From the NCBI GenBank assembly GCA_043747875.1, contig JAYTOI010000029.1, positions 1 to 64,000 of the forward strand: a stretch of 64,000 nt of DNA. The letters run 5' to 3'. Below the pieces are notes generated by a model, which saw only the letters and a list, made by a program, of their open reading frames with translations, did no database searches and was not told where the DNA came from. The DNA is from CADEED01 sp043747875 (lineage in GTDB: Bacteria > Pseudomonadota > Gammaproteobacteria > Steroidobacterales > Steroidobacteraceae). Below, one piece after another: positions 44,338-53,408 of this stretch. A program made the translations under genes and the position numbers. Each line of letters starts with the position of its first letter. Positions within the stretch are counted from its first letter, which is position 1.

Positions 44338-45180
44338 CTAGCCCTGGCGCCCCAGCTCGCGGCGGATGTTTTCCTCGCGCGCGTCGTCGATGACGTTCAT
44401 GACATTGCTGGTATCGGTGACACCCTCTTCGCGCGCGAACACGCCCGTGAGCTTGCTGTCCGCCTGCAGATCGCCCGCCATGAACAGCGCCCAGATCTCG
44501 CGCGCGTACTCTGTAGTTAGGAGGTCCGGCGCGAAGCGGCCCAGCGTGCCACGCAGATTGTTCACGTCGCGCTCCAGCATCGCGAAGGCCGCGTTGTTGC
44601 CCGCCGCGTTCACCGCCTGCGGCAGGTCGATGATCACCGGGCCGTCCGCCGCCATCAGCACGTTGAACTCCGACAGATCGCCGTGGATGAGGCCGATGCT
44701 CAGCATGCGCACCACCTGGCGGATCAGGAACGCGTGATACTCGCGCGCCACCTCGGGCGTGAGGTCCACCTCGCCCAGGCGCGGCGCAGGATCGCCCGCC
44801 GCGTCCGTCACCAGCTCCATGACCAGCGTGTCGTTGAAGTAGCCGAACGGCTTCGGCACGCGTACTCCGGCTTCGACTAGTTTGTAGAGCGCATCGACCT
44901 CGGTGTTCTTCCAGGCCGACTCCGCTTCCTTGCGACCGAAGCGCGTGCTCTTGGCCATCGCGCGCGCCTGCCGGCTGCCGCGCACCTTGCGCCCCTCCTG
45001 GTATTGCGCGCGCTTCTGGAAGCTGCGCTGCCCCATGTCGCGGTAGACCTTGGCGCAGCGGATCTGAGTGCCGGTGCGCACCGTGTAGACAGTGGCTTCC
45101 TTGCCGGACTTGAGGGAGCGGAGGACTTCGTCGATGACGCCATCGTCGATGAGCGGCTGCAGGCCGGGAGGGGTCTTCAT
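44338..45180 (-). CDS. PA4780-type RIO1-like protein kinase
   Basis: A 280-residue atypical protein kinase. The nucleotide loop is SGKEATVYTVR; CAKVYRDMGQRSFQKR supplies the catalytic Lys; the catalytic loop is GLIHGDLSEFNVLM and the metal-binding loop is IIDLPQAVN. This matches bacterial RIO1-family kinases such as Pseudomonas PA4780, whose cellular role is poorly defined. By comparison with that protein I start at MKTPPGLQPLIDDG (45180); in-frame ATGs upstream would add unconserved residues. Confidence 0.88.
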   Translation of the reverse strand: MKTPPGLQPLIDDGVIDEVLRSLKSGKEATVYTVRTGTQIRCAKVYRDMGQRSFQKRAQYQEGRKVRGSRQARAMAKSTRFGRKEAESAWKNTEVDALYKLVEAGVRVPKPFGYFNDTLVMELVTDAAGDPAPRLGEVDLTPEVAREYHAFLIRQVVRMLSIGLIHGDLSEFNVLMAADGPVIIDLPQAVNAAGNNAAFAMLERDVNNLRGTLGRFAPDLLTTEYAREIWALFMAGDLQADSKLTGVFAREEGVTDTSNVMNVIDDAREENIRRELGRQG

Positions 45181-45383
45181 GAAGCCGCGCATGGTACGCG
45201 ACCCGCGCGCTTCGCGGAGGATTAAGCGGCGCGGCGTCTGGACAGCTTTATGTCCACCTTGAACCCCGATTGGCATCACCCACCGCTCACCGAGAACTTT
45301 CGGCGACTCGTACGGCTGAGAGCTTCCGCTTGCGACCGACCGTCTCGATATCGCTGCCGAGCGCTGTTAGAGCAGGGCGCCAC

Positions 45384-45782
45384 TCAGCCGGGCGCTACGA
45401 GTTGCACCGAAGGAAAGTAGCTGCGATAGCGCTTCGTATCGCGCGTGAGGATTGGCCACTGGCACACCGCCGCATGCGCGCCGATGTAGAAGTCCGGGAG
45501 CACGCTGGTGCGCGCTCCCTGCCGGCGGCGGTAGTCGAGAAACACCTTGCCGGCCAGAAACAACGCCTCGCGCGGAATGCTCTGGTAGTTCAAAGAAGCG
45601 TCCTCGAGCACGGCCTCCAACTCCTCGATGCGCGCGAACGCCATCGACAATTCAGAGTAGACCACTGAATTGATCGCGAGCCGGTGAGTGAGACTCGCGG
45701 ACTCGAGCTGTCCTTGAGACCAGTCCGCCCATTTTGGATCGTCGAGCACTACATCCAGCAGCACATTGGTGTCGACGAGCAT
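45384..45782 (-). CDS. PIN-domain ribonuclease toxin (VapC-like)
   Basis: A 132-residue PIN-domain protein, the usual size of VapC toxins. Acidic active-site residues are seen in VDTNVLLDVV, in YSELSMAF, in LPDFYIGAHAAV and in TRDTKRY. The ATG shares bases with the antitoxin stop (TGATG), so they are coupled. VapC toxins cut tRNA or rRNA when the antitoxin is lost. Confidence 0.85.
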   Translation of the reverse strand: MLVDTNVLLDVVLDDPKWADWSQGQLESASLTHRLAINSVVYSELSMAFARIEELEAVLEDASLNYQSIPREALFLAGKVFLDYRRRQGARTSVLPDFYIGAHAAVCQWPILTRDTKRYRSYFPSVQLVAPG

Positions 45783-46045
45783 CACCGCTTCGTGCCGCGC
45801 GTCAGGGCCAGGATTTCATGTGTCTTCATGCGCACCGTGGCGCGACCGCGCAACTTCGCAAAGGGCGAGGGCGCCGGCTTCGGGCGCTTTTTCGCCGGAC
45901 GCAGTGCGACCTCACCGTTCGCAAGGCGCTCGAACGTCACCGCCGACCCAGGCTTGAGACCTAGATAGTCACGCACCGATTTGGGCACCGTAACCTGCCC
46001 CTTGACCGTGATGTTGGTGGACAACGAGTAATACCCTTGAAGCAC
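45782..46045 (-). CDS. AbrB/SpoVT-type antitoxin for the upstream PIN pair
   Basis: An 87-residue (or 80-residue) antitoxin. The swapped-hairpin DNA-binding motif is TNITVKGQVTVPKSVRDYLG, followed by the C-terminal toxin-binding segment RMKTHEILALTRG. The start is either GTG at 46045 or TTG at 46024; the TTG has AAGGG at a good distance. An inverted repeat (46028-46055) overlaps the start, consistent with autoregulation. Confidence 0.82.
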   Translation of the reverse strand: MLQGYYSLSTNITVKGQVTVPKSVRDYLGLKPGSAVTFERLANGEVALRPAKKRPKPAPSPFAKLRGRATVRMKTHEILALTRGTKR

Positions 46046-46055
46046 GAGGTATTAC
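46028..46055. promoter_or_regulatory. Inverted-repeat operator of the first TA pair
   Basis: GTAATACC and GGTATTAC form a perfect 8-bp dyad with a 12-bp spacer at the antitoxin start. AbrB-type antitoxins commonly bind such repeats to repress their operon. It shares GGTA/TTAC half-site wording with the operator at 52093. Confidence 0.55.
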
Positions 46056-46218
46056 CGTACGCCCTTCGTGCGCCGTGGTCAAAGAGACGCATGATATACG
46101 TTCCGCAAGTATCGCCCGGTCGCGGCTGCAAGGCCGCGCGCTTTTCGGCTGAGTTTGCGAAGAAATGTGGCTTCTGTTTTGTGAAGAGCGACCACTTCGG
46201 TATTCTTCACGCGATCTG

Positions 46219-47334
46219 ATGAACCCGAAAACCCCCGAACCAATGCCGCCATCGCGGTGGTCGCGCGCCGTCGTCGCGCTGCTCATCGTCGTCGTCGCGA
46301 CGCTGTTAGGGCTGGTCCACGCGTTGCAGGGCAGTGCCTCCGCGCCGCAGCCCGGCTGGGCGCGCGCCATCCCCTGGGGCCTGACATTCTCGTATTTGCT
46401 GGTGCCCGTGGGCGCCTGCGCGTGGTATCTCGCGAAGAAGTTTCCGCTCACGCCGGCGCACGGCATCCGCAACGCCGCGCTCCACATCACGACCGGCTTC
46501 GTGCTGGGCACGTTGCATCCCTACGCGCTGATATGGGTGAACTCCCTCGTCGTCAGTCCGCGCTGGTTCGTCGCGGTGGCCGAGTCGATGTTGCCCTACC
46601 TGCACTTCTGGTACTGGCAGGACGTCATCCTCGTGAGTCTCGTGTACGCCATCAGCCTGTTCGCCGCGCTCTCGGTGCGCTACTACCGCAGCTACCAGGA
46701 AGGCCTGTTGCGCGCGGCGCGGCTCGAGGCGCAGTTGGCGAACAGCAATCTGGCCGCGCTCAAGATGCAGCTGCACCCGCATTTTCTGTTCAACGCGCTG
46801 CATTCCATCTCCGCGCTGCAAGTGACGGACAGCTCCGCCGCGCAGCGCATGACGGCTTTGTTAGGTGACTTCCTGCGCATGACATTGCGCGAGTTCGATC
46901 AGCAGCAGGTACCGCTGCGACGCGAGATCGAATTCCTGGAGTGCTACCTGGCCATCGAAAAGATGCGCTTCGGCGAGCGGCTGCGATTCCGCTTCGAGAT
47001 CGCCCCCGAGCTGATGCAGGCGCTCGTGCCCCAACTACTGCTGCAACCCATGGTCGAGAACGCCGTGCGTCATGCCATCGCGCCCTTCGCGGTGGGCGGA
47101 GAGGTGGTGGTGCGCGCCGCGCGGCGCGACGGCAGGCTCGCGCTCGAGGTCGAGGACAACGGCCCCGGCATTCCGGAGCGCATGCCCTCCGCGCCGGCAC
47201 GCGAAGGGCTCGGCTTCGCCAACACTCGCGCGCGCCTGAAACAGCTGTACGGCGCCGAGCACTCGTTTCGATGTGAGAACGTCCGCCCCAATGGCCTCAA
47301 AGTGGAATTCCTCATACCGTTCGAGTCCGCATGA
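46219..47334 (+). CDS. LytS-type sensor histidine kinase
   Basis: A 371-residue kinase of the LytS/YehU class. Several membrane helices occupy the first 165 residues (AVVALLIVVVATLLGLVHAL and on). The His-kinase domain has LKMQLHPHFLFNALHSISAL, with the phosphoacceptor His, and ATPase motifs PMVENAVRHAI and VEDNGPGIPE. The start at 46219 (MNPKTPEP) directly precedes the first helix. It overlaps the response regulator gene by 4 bases. Confidence 0.9.
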   Translation: MNPKTPEPMPPSRWSRAVVALLIVVVATLLGLVHALQGSASAPQPGWARAIPWGLTFSYLLVPVGACAWYLAKKFPLTPAHGIRNAALHITTGFVLGTLHPYALIWVNSLVVSPRWFVAVAESMLPYLHFWYWQDVILVSLVYAISLFAALSVRYYRSYQEGLLRAARLEAQLANSNLAALKMQLHPHFLFNALHSISALQVTDSSAAQRMTALLGDFLRMTLREFDQQQVPLRREIEFLECYLAIEKMRFGERLRFRFEIAPELMQALVPQLLLQPMVENAVRHAIAPFAVGGEVVVRAARRDGRLALEVEDNGPGIPERMPSAPAREGLGFANTRARLKQLYGAEHSFRCENVRPNGLKVEFLIPFESA

Positions 47335-48098
47335 GCCCGATCCGCGTCCGCACAGTGATCGTCGACGATGAAGCGCCCGCGCGGGCGCTGCTGCGTCAGC
47401 TCCTGAGCGCCGATCCGTCGATCGAGATCGTGGGCGAATGTGCCGACGGCGTGGACGCCGTACGCGTGATCGAGTCCGCGCATCCGGACCTGGTGCTGCT
47501 CGACATCGAGATGCCGGAGCTCGACGGCTTTGGCGTGCTGCGCGCGCTGGCTTCAGAGGCTTTGCCGCAGATCATTTTCGTCACCGCCTACGACCAGTAC
47601 GCCGTGAAGGCATTCGAGGCCCACGCGCTCGACTATCTGCTGAAGCCCTTCGACGAGGCGCGCTTGCAGCTCGCGATGACGCGTGCCAAGGGGCGGCTGC
47701 GCGAGCAGAGTGCGGCGCTCGAGTCGAACGCCCTAGCCACGTTAATTAGTTTGCTCGAGAAGCCCAGCGATCGGTTTCTCGTGCGCGCGCAGGACAAGTT
47801 CCTGGTGATTCGCAGCGTCGACATCTGCTGGGCCGAAGTCGATGGCAATTACGTCACGCTGCACGTGGGCACCGCCCGGTACCAGTTGCGCCAGACGCTG
47901 GACGCGCTCGAGAAGCAGCTCGATCCGGGGCGCTTCCAGCGGATCCAGCGCTCGATACTCGTGAACCTCGACTGCGTGCGCGAGCTTTCGCCGCTCACGC
48001 GCGGGGACTATCTGCTCGTGATGCACGATGGCAGCGAGCTGAAGCTCAATCGGAACTATCGCGCCGCCTTCGACCGGTTTCCCGGCGCCAGCTTGTGA
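47331..48098 (+). CDS. LytTR-family response regulator
   Basis: A 255-residue regulator. The receiver has DDE, phosphoacceptor Asp in LVLLDIEMPELDG, Thr in FVTAYDQYA and Lys in LLKPFDE. The C-terminal LytTR DNA-binding domain starts near residue 150 (FLVRAQDKFLVIRSVDICWA) and contains RSILVNLDCVREL. It is the partner of the LytS-type kinase before it. Targets are unknown; LytTR regulators bind paired direct repeats upstream of genes. Confidence 0.92.
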   Translation: MSPIRVRTVIVDDEAPARALLRQLLSADPSIEIVGECADGVDAVRVIESAHPDLVLLDIEMPELDGFGVLRALASEALPQIIFVTAYDQYAVKAFEAHALDYLLKPFDEARLQLAMTRAKGRLREQSAALESNALATLISLLEKPSDRFLVRAQDKFLVIRSVDICWAEVDGNYVTLHVGTARYQLRQTLDALEKQLDPGRFQRIQRSILVNLDCVRELSPLTRGDYLLVMHDGSELKLNRNYRAAFDRFPGASL

Positions 48099-48184
48099 GG
48101 CCGGCCGACGGCTTCGTCCCCGGCCGCGGCCGGTTCATCACATGTCGCTCGCGATTCGCGCCTTGAAGCGGCAGCTTTGGCGCC

Positions 48185-49912
48185 ATGCGCGCCAAAGCCA
48201 TACCGTCGCCACTGCCTGATGTCCTGCTCGCGGCGGCCGGTTCACTGACGTTGAGTGCATGCGGCGGGGGCGGCGGAGGCGAGGCTGCGCCCGGGCCCGC
48301 GCCGCCGCCGACCAACAGCCCGCCTCCTGCGCCGCCCATCAGCGAGGTGGAGGCCGCGCGCTTTCTGCTGCAGTCACAGTTCGCCGCGCCCGATGCCGAT
48401 ATCGCCACGCTGCGCGCGCAGGGTTACGACGCGTGGCTGAATGCGTCGTATGCGGCGGCGCCCGGGCAGACCGGAGCCGCCTGGCTCACGTCGCGCAATC
48501 ACGACGCGATCACTGCCGCGATGACGTACTTCCTGTCGATGGCCGGCGATCACATGATCTGGAATCAGCTTCTGACCGGCCCCGACCAGATGCGCAAGCG
48601 CGTCGCGCTGGCGCTCTCCGAGTATTTCGTCGTCTCGTTGAACGCCATCGACGGGTTCCATCCTGCGTATGTCATCGCCGCGTACTGGGACCTGCTCACC
48701 GCAAGTGCCTTCGGAAACTTCCGCACCTTGCTCGAGAAGGTGACGCTGAACCTGGCCATGGGCATGTATCTCAACACCAAGGGCAATCTCAAGGAGGATC
48801 TAACCACCGGCCGCCAGCCCGACGAGAACTACGCCCGCGAAGTGATGCAGCTCTTCACCATCGGGTTGTACGAGCTGAACACCGACGGAACCGCCAAGAC
48901 CGACACCGCCGGCAATCCGATCGAGACCTACAAACAGAGCGACATCTCGAATCTCGCGCGCGTCTTCACCGGCTACGACATCGACTTCTCGCGCGTACGC
49001 TGGGCCCCCGTGACCTGGCACGACTATCCGGTACCGGGCACGGAGTTCGCCTCCGACCCGATGCGGCTGAACCCGGCTAACCACTCCACTTTGGAAGTGC
49101 GATTCCTCGGCGCCACCATACCCGCCAACACCAGCGGCGCCGACGCCCTGCGCCTGGCACTGGACATCATTTTCCGGCATCCGAACGTCGGACCGTTCTT
49201 TGCGCGCCAGATGATCCAGCGGCTGGTCACCAGCAATCCTTCGCCCGCTTACGTCGGCCGCGTCGCGCAGGCGTTCGCCAACAACGGCGCCGGCGTGCGT
49301 GGAGACCTCAAGGCTGTGTGGACCGCCATCCTCACCGATGCAGAAGCGCGCGCCGCGCCGGACGCCACGCAGACGACGCGCGGCAAGTTGCGCGAGCCCA
49401 TCGTGCGCCTGGTGCAGTGGGCGCGCACCGTCGGGACCACGTCCGCCACCGGCGCATACGAGCTCTACGATCTCACGCCGAACGACTTCGGCATCGGCCA
49501 GAGCCCGCTGCGCGCGCCGTCGGTGTTCAACTTCTTCCGCCCCGGCTACGTGCCGCCCAATACCGGCATCGCCGCCGCCGCCCGGCAGGCCCCCGAATTC
49601 CAACTGCACAACGAGACCACCACCGCCGGATACATCAACTTCATGGAGTGGATGACCAGCGGCGCCTACCAGGACGTACTGCCCGGCTATGCCGCGCTGC
49701 TGCCGCTGGCGCACGACCCGCCCGCGTTGCTCGCGTGGCTGAATCTGCGGCTGGCGGCGAACCAGGTGTCCGCGGCCACTTTGTCTCGCATGCAGGTCGC
49801 GTTGACGACGCTCGAGGTGACCGCGAACAGCACCGAGGCTGCGAAGAAGTCATTGGCGGCCTATGCCTGCCTGCTGATCCTGGCCTGCCCCGAGTATCTC
49901 ATCCAGAAGTGA
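48185..49912 (+). CDS. DUF1800-family secreted lipoprotein
   Basis: A 575-residue exported protein with a lipobox (GSLTLSAC) and a Gly/Pro linker. The DUF1800 domain is recognised by AARFLLQSQFAAPDADIATL, REVMQLFTIGLYELN and GLRGDLKAV-type segments (here GAGVRGDLKAVWTAILTD) and by LRAPSVFNFFRPGY near the end. DUF1800 genes are very commonly followed by a DUF1501 gene, as here. The pair is exported and uncharacterised in most bacteria. Confidence 0.9.
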   Translation: MRAKAIPSPLPDVLLAAAGSLTLSACGGGGGGEAAPGPAPPPTNSPPPAPPISEVEAARFLLQSQFAAPDADIATLRAQGYDAWLNASYAAAPGQTGAAWLTSRNHDAITAAMTYFLSMAGDHMIWNQLLTGPDQMRKRVALALSEYFVVSLNAIDGFHPAYVIAAYWDLLTASAFGNFRTLLEKVTLNLAMGMYLNTKGNLKEDLTTGRQPDENYAREVMQLFTIGLYELNTDGTAKTDTAGNPIETYKQSDISNLARVFTGYDIDFSRVRWAPVTWHDYPVPGTEFASDPMRLNPANHSTLEVRFLGATIPANTSGADALRLALDIIFRHPNVGPFFARQMIQRLVTSNPSPAYVGRVAQAFANNGAGVRGDLKAVWTAILTDAEARAAPDATQTTRGKLREPIVRLVQWARTVGTTSATGAYELYDLTPNDFGIGQSPLRAPSVFNFFRPGYVPPNTGIAAAARQAPEFQLHNETTTAGYINFMEWMTSGAYQDVLPGYAALLPLAHDPPALLAWLNLRLAANQVSAATLSRMQVALTTLEVTANSTEAAKKSLAAYACLLILACPEYLIQK

Positions 49913-49923
49913 TAGTTAGGTAT

Positions 49924-51321
49924 ATGACCGACACCCTGACCCGCCGTCTGCTGCTCAAACGCGCCGCACAGCTCGGCTTCATGGGCGCCGCCGGGCCGCT
50001 GGCCATCAACCTCGCAGCGGCGGGCGAAGCGGCGGCCTTCGACGCGACCGACTACAAAGCACTGGTGTGCCTGTTCCTGTACGGCGGCAACGACTACGCC
50101 AACACCGTCGTGCCGTACGACCTTTCTAACTACGACCGGTATGGCGCCATCCGCGGCGGCGGACCGAACCGCACACGCGGCGGCATCGCGTTCGGCCGCG
50201 CCGAGCTCGACGCAACCGCGCTCACGCCCGCCGGCGGACCGGCATTGACCGACGATCTGCAGTACGCGCTGGCCCCGCCGCTCACCGGACTGAAGAACCT
50301 GTTCGATGCGGGGAAGCTGGCCGTGCAGCTCAACGTCGGGCCGTTGGTGGCGCCGCTGACCTTGGCCGAGTATCAGAGCGCGAACGCAGCAGTGCCACCC
50401 AAGCTGTTTTCGCACAACGATCAGCAGTCCGTGTGGCAGGCGCTGGCCAGCGAAGGCGCCAGTGCCGGCTGGGGCGGGCGGCTCGGGGATCTGGCACTCG
50501 CCAGCAACGGCAACGCGATGCTGAGCTGCATTTCCGCGGCGAGCAATGCCGTGTTCGTCTCGGGACGCCAGGCGCTGCAGTATCAGATCAGCCCACAGGG
50601 CGCGGTCGGCGTGAACATGCTCAAGGAGCCCAACTACACGCCCGCCGGTATACGCGAGGCGATGCGCGAGATCATCCGCCAGCCCAGCGCGCACGTGTTC
50701 GAAGAAGCCTATGCCGCCGTGACACGCCGGTCCATCGACCAGGCCGTGATCGCCAATGCCGCACTGGGCGAGGTGGTGCTGAATACTGCGTTCGCCGCTA
50801 ACAACCCGCTGGCCAGCCAGATGCGCGTCGTCGCGCGACTGATCGGTGCGCGCGCCGCACTCGGCATGCGCCGCCAGGTGTTCTTCGTGTCATTGGGTGG
50901 GTTCGATCATCACAACACCCTGATGCGCGATCATCCGCCGCTGATGGCCAAGGTGAATGACGCGATGAGCGCGTTTTACGCCGCCACCGTCGAGCTCGGT
51001 GTCGCGAACGATGTCGTGACGTTCACCGCGTCGGATTTCGGGCGCACGCTGACGTCGAATGCGGATGGATCGGATCATGGCTGGGGCGGGCATCACTTCG
51101 TGATGGGCGGCGCCGTGCGCGGCGGAAGGTTCTATGGCACCGCGCCGCATGTGTCGGTGAGCAGCGATGATCAGGTGGGTCAGGGACGGCTGCTGCCGTC
51201 GACGTCCATAGATGAGTTTGGCGGGACGCTGGCGAAATGGTTTGGTGCCAGCGCGTCGGAGGTGCGGGAGGTATTTGCGAACTCCGCGCGGTTTGCGCAT
51301 GCGAATGTGGATTTTGTGTAG
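49924..51321 (+). CDS. Tat-exported DUF1501 protein
   Basis: A 465-residue DUF1501 protein with a twin-arginine leader (TRRLLLKRAAQLGFMGAAG). The family core is seen in ALVCLFLYGGNDYANTVVPY, FFVSLGGFDHHNTLMRDHPP, VVTFTASDFGRTLTSNADGS and DHGWGGHHFVMGG, the metal/phosphatase-like motifs of a sulfatase-related fold. It starts 11 bp after the DUF1800 stop; the intervening TAGTTAGG supplies AGG as the ribosome binding site. Substrate unknown. Confidence 0.92.
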   Translation: MTDTLTRRLLLKRAAQLGFMGAAGPLAINLAAAGEAAAFDATDYKALVCLFLYGGNDYANTVVPYDLSNYDRYGAIRGGGPNRTRGGIAFGRAELDATALTPAGGPALTDDLQYALAPPLTGLKNLFDAGKLAVQLNVGPLVAPLTLAEYQSANAAVPPKLFSHNDQQSVWQALASEGASAGWGGRLGDLALASNGNAMLSCISAASNAVFVSGRQALQYQISPQGAVGVNMLKEPNYTPAGIREAMREIIRQPSAHVFEEAYAAVTRRSIDQAVIANAALGEVVLNTAFAANNPLASQMRVVARLIGARAALGMRRQVFFVSLGGFDHHNTLMRDHPPLMAKVNDAMSAFYAATVELGVANDVVTFTASDFGRTLTSNADGSDHGWGGHHFVMGGAVRGGRFYGTAPHVSVSSDDQVGQGRLLPSTSIDEFGGTLAKWFGASASEVREVFANSARFAHANVDFV

Positions 51322-51348
51322 TGAACGCTATCGTTCGCAATCAAACTA

Positions 51349-51843
51349 CTATGGCCGTATGAACCATAAGAGCATTTTGAGACAACCCACGGCGCAGACC
51401 CCGAGCCAGACCAGTGGCCCCAGCCGCTCGGGCACCTGCATGGCCACGAGATCGGGATCAAAGTCCCCGCGTGAGGAACTCTTCAGGACCGTGTATGAAG
51501 TCCATAGACGTAGCCAGGTGTGACGGGGCTCAGGCCCACCGCGCTCGAAATACGTCAGCACGTACCCGCGTGCGTCCGGGTCATCGTGGAGCGCCTGACG
51601 AAGCTGGGAGATGCACCGTGCCAATGCATTCGGGGCCGTGCCGCCGCGTGGCCACAATTGCTCGTAGATCTGTGCGCGGCTGATGCCCGTCTCCGCATTT
51701 CTCGGCAGCAGAAACAACCGCTCCATGACGTCGGGGTCCATCACTTTTGTGCCGGCAGGGCCCACCAGCTCGCGCGAGTCGCGGTACGCCTTCCATACGC
51801 CGAACCTGATTGTTCGCGGGGACATCCATCTATCAAGCCTCAT
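51349..51843 (-). CDS. Winged-helix regulator with C-terminal membrane anchor
   Basis: A 164-residue OmpR-type winged-helix protein. The recognition segment is PNALARCISQLRQALHDDP followed by RGYVLTYFERGG. A single hydrophobic helix at the very end (LGPLVWLGVCAVGCLKMLLW) would tether it to the inner membrane, as in ToxR/CadC-type regulators but with no periplasmic domain. It is convergent with the DUF1501 gene. Confidence 0.8.
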   Translation of the reverse strand: MRLDRWMSPRTIRFGVWKAYRDSRELVGPAGTKVMDPDVMERLFLLPRNAETGISRAQIYEQLWPRGGTAPNALARCISQLRQALHDDPDARGYVLTYFERGGPEPRHTWLRLWTSYTVLKSSSRGDFDPDLVAMQVPERLGPLVWLGVCAVGCLKMLLWFIRP

Positions 51844-52092
51844 GCGTTGATCCCTCTGATGGAAGAGAACGAAGCCGGAAGCACATCATTCAAGCGCCGC
51901 TCGAGGATAGCCGCCAGATTCGTGCTGGTTCTATTGGAGTTGGCTATGACCTATCTGCGTGCGAGCGGATTCAACATAGTCAATTTGGGGAGATGCCGGG
52001 GCAGACGCTGAGGCGGGGCAAGGGAGTTTTGAATTTAGTTGAACGTGCTCGTCAGCAGGTCCACGCAGTCGACGACCAGGCGGATTGACAGC
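51844..52092. other. AT-richer intergenic gap before the second TA pair
   Basis: No gene is supported here. Base composition is noticeably less GC-rich than in the flanking genes, and it marks the start of a 1.7-kb atypical stretch ending near 53540. Confidence 0.5.
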
Positions 52093-52116
52093 GTTACATT
52101 ACCTGGGTAATGTAAC
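52093..52116. promoter_or_regulatory. Perfect palindromic operator of the second TA pair
   Basis: GTTACATTACC and GGTAATGTAAC are exact 11-bp inverted repeats around a 2-base centre, ending 3 bp before the antitoxin ATG. The position across the start fits autorepression by the AbrB-type antitoxin. Confidence 0.75.
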
Positions 52117-52119
52117 AGC

Positions 52120-52383
52120 ATGACGTTCGCACAATCCAAAGTGACCGCGCAGGGCCAGATTTCGGTGCCTGCCGAAGTGCGCAAGAAGCTCGGGATTGGC
52201 CCAGGCTCCGTGCTCGAGTGGCACGAGCAGGATGGTCAAGTGGTAGTCCGCCGGGCGGGCCGTTTCAGCTCCGGCGACATGCACGAGGCGCTGTTCGCGA
52301 CAGGTAAACCAAAGGCCAAGCGTCCGTCCGACGTGAAAGATGCCATTCGGAAGTACATCCGACGGCGCCATGCTGGCAGTTGA
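52120..52383 (+). CDS. AbrB-type antitoxin (second TA pair)
   Basis: An 87-residue antitoxin. The N-terminal swapped-hairpin is SKVTAQGQISVPAEVRKKLG, followed by PGSVLEWHEQDGQVVVRR. The C-terminal helix (PSDVKDAIRKYIRRRHAG) should mask the toxin. It overlaps the toxin gene by 14 bases and has a perfect palindrome just upstream. It differs in sequence from the antitoxin at 45782. Confidence 0.9.
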   Translation: MTFAQSKVTAQGQISVPAEVRKKLGIGPGSVLEWHEQDGQVVVRRAGRFSSGDMHEALFATGKPKAKRPSDVKDAIRKYIRRRHAGS

Positions 52384-52753
52384 TACCAACATCCTGGTCC
52401 GCCTGATCGTGCGCGATGACGCCATTCAAGTGCGGACTGCGGAATTGGCTGTCGCCAAGGGCGCTTGGGTTTCCCATCTCGTGCTGGCCGAAACGCTCTG
52501 GGTTCTCGACGCCGTCTACGATTTGTCGCGTGAGAAAATCGCGACCGCCGTCGACATGCTGCTCAATCACGAGGTGATCACCGTTCAGGATGCAGATGTA
52601 ATCCAGTTGGCGCTCGAACAATTTCGCGTGCGGGGCGGCGTCGATTTTTCTGACTGCCTCGTGCTCGAGATCGCCCGCAAAGCTGGTCACCTGCCAGTCG
52701 CAACCTTTGATCGCGATTTCGCAAAATTGGAAGGCATGCAGCGGCTACGCTAG
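52370..52753 (+). CDS. PIN-domain ribonuclease toxin (second TA pair)
   Basis: A 127-residue VapC-like toxin. Active-site acids are in VDTNILVRLIVRDD, LAETLWVLD, VDFSDCLVLEIA and ATFDRDFAKL, all four expected positions being present. It is coupled to the antitoxin. The VapC-type prediction is firm; its RNA target is not known. Confidence 0.9.
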   Translation: MLAVDTNILVRLIVRDDAIQVRTAELAVAKGAWVSHLVLAETLWVLDAVYDLSREKIATAVDMLLNHEVITVQDADVIQLALEQFRVRGGVDFSDCLVLEIARKAGHLPVATFDRDFAKLEGMQRLR

Positions 52754-52808
52754 CCGCACGAGCGCATGGCGTCGGCGACCGCCGCATCAATTCTCCAACA
52801 GCCTTCTC

Positions 52809-52964
52809 ATGTTCTCCGACCATGACTTCGGCACCCTGGACGAATGGCTCATCCGCCGGCCAGCAGGCCTGCTCGATATTGTCGAGCTCGAGGGATTCTT
52901 AAACGCGGCGCGTTCAACTACAACGGCCTGCGGCCCTTTCACGAACTCAAACAGCTCGATTTAG
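52809..52964 (+). pseudogene. YecA/UPF0149-like N-terminal fragment
   Basis: A 51-codon frame begins MFSDHDFGTLDEWLIRR and continues LLDIVELEGFLNAA, the pattern (LDEFL ... LDGFLTAL) that opens YecA/UPF0149-family proteins. The frame then departs from the family and stops, so at most the first third of such a gene is left. Another frame downstream continues for a short distance but is not recognisable. Confidence 0.35.
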
Positions 52965-53362
52965 CAGACGAGATTTTTCGAAGTTTTCCAATACTTTTCG
53001 GTCTGCCTCGAACGCCTGATGAAGATTGCCATCGTGCTAATCGAGCACGATGACGCGGCTAACCGGGAAGCGTTCAAAGAAAGTCTGAAGACGCCCAATC
53101 ACCAAAAGGTGCTCGGAAGAATCCGAACGCACGCCCAAATCACGCTCCGCGATGTCCACATCGACTTCGTTTACCCTCCTGGCGAACTTCTACAAAGTCG
53201 CTCGCTACGACCGCTTCCGCTTCACTCGGTCGGGATGCACGACCAAAAAAGGAAAGCCTGTTTCAGATTCCTCGAGGAGCATTTGAAGGTCACCGACAAT
53301 GATGACGTTCCAATCTTCGGCGCGCCAGACGAACGCGACTTCTTGTTTGGTCGGACAGGAGT

Positions 53363-53408
53363 TGGTGCCGCTTGCACGGATCGAACCCTCGACCCCGGCA
53401 TTACAAAT
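53363..53408 (-). other. tRNA-Thr(UGU) 3'-half remnant, possible att site
   Basis: Read on the minus strand, about 46 bases run from an anticodon loop with UGU (TTTGTAA), through GGTCGAGGGTTCGATCC, to an acceptor end GCAAGCGGCACCA with encoded CCA. This is the order and wording of the 3' half of a tRNA-Thr gene. The 5' half is absent and the T-stem has mismatches, so it is not a functional tRNA. Such half copies arise where integrases insert into a tRNA gene at the anticodon loop. Confidence 0.5.
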
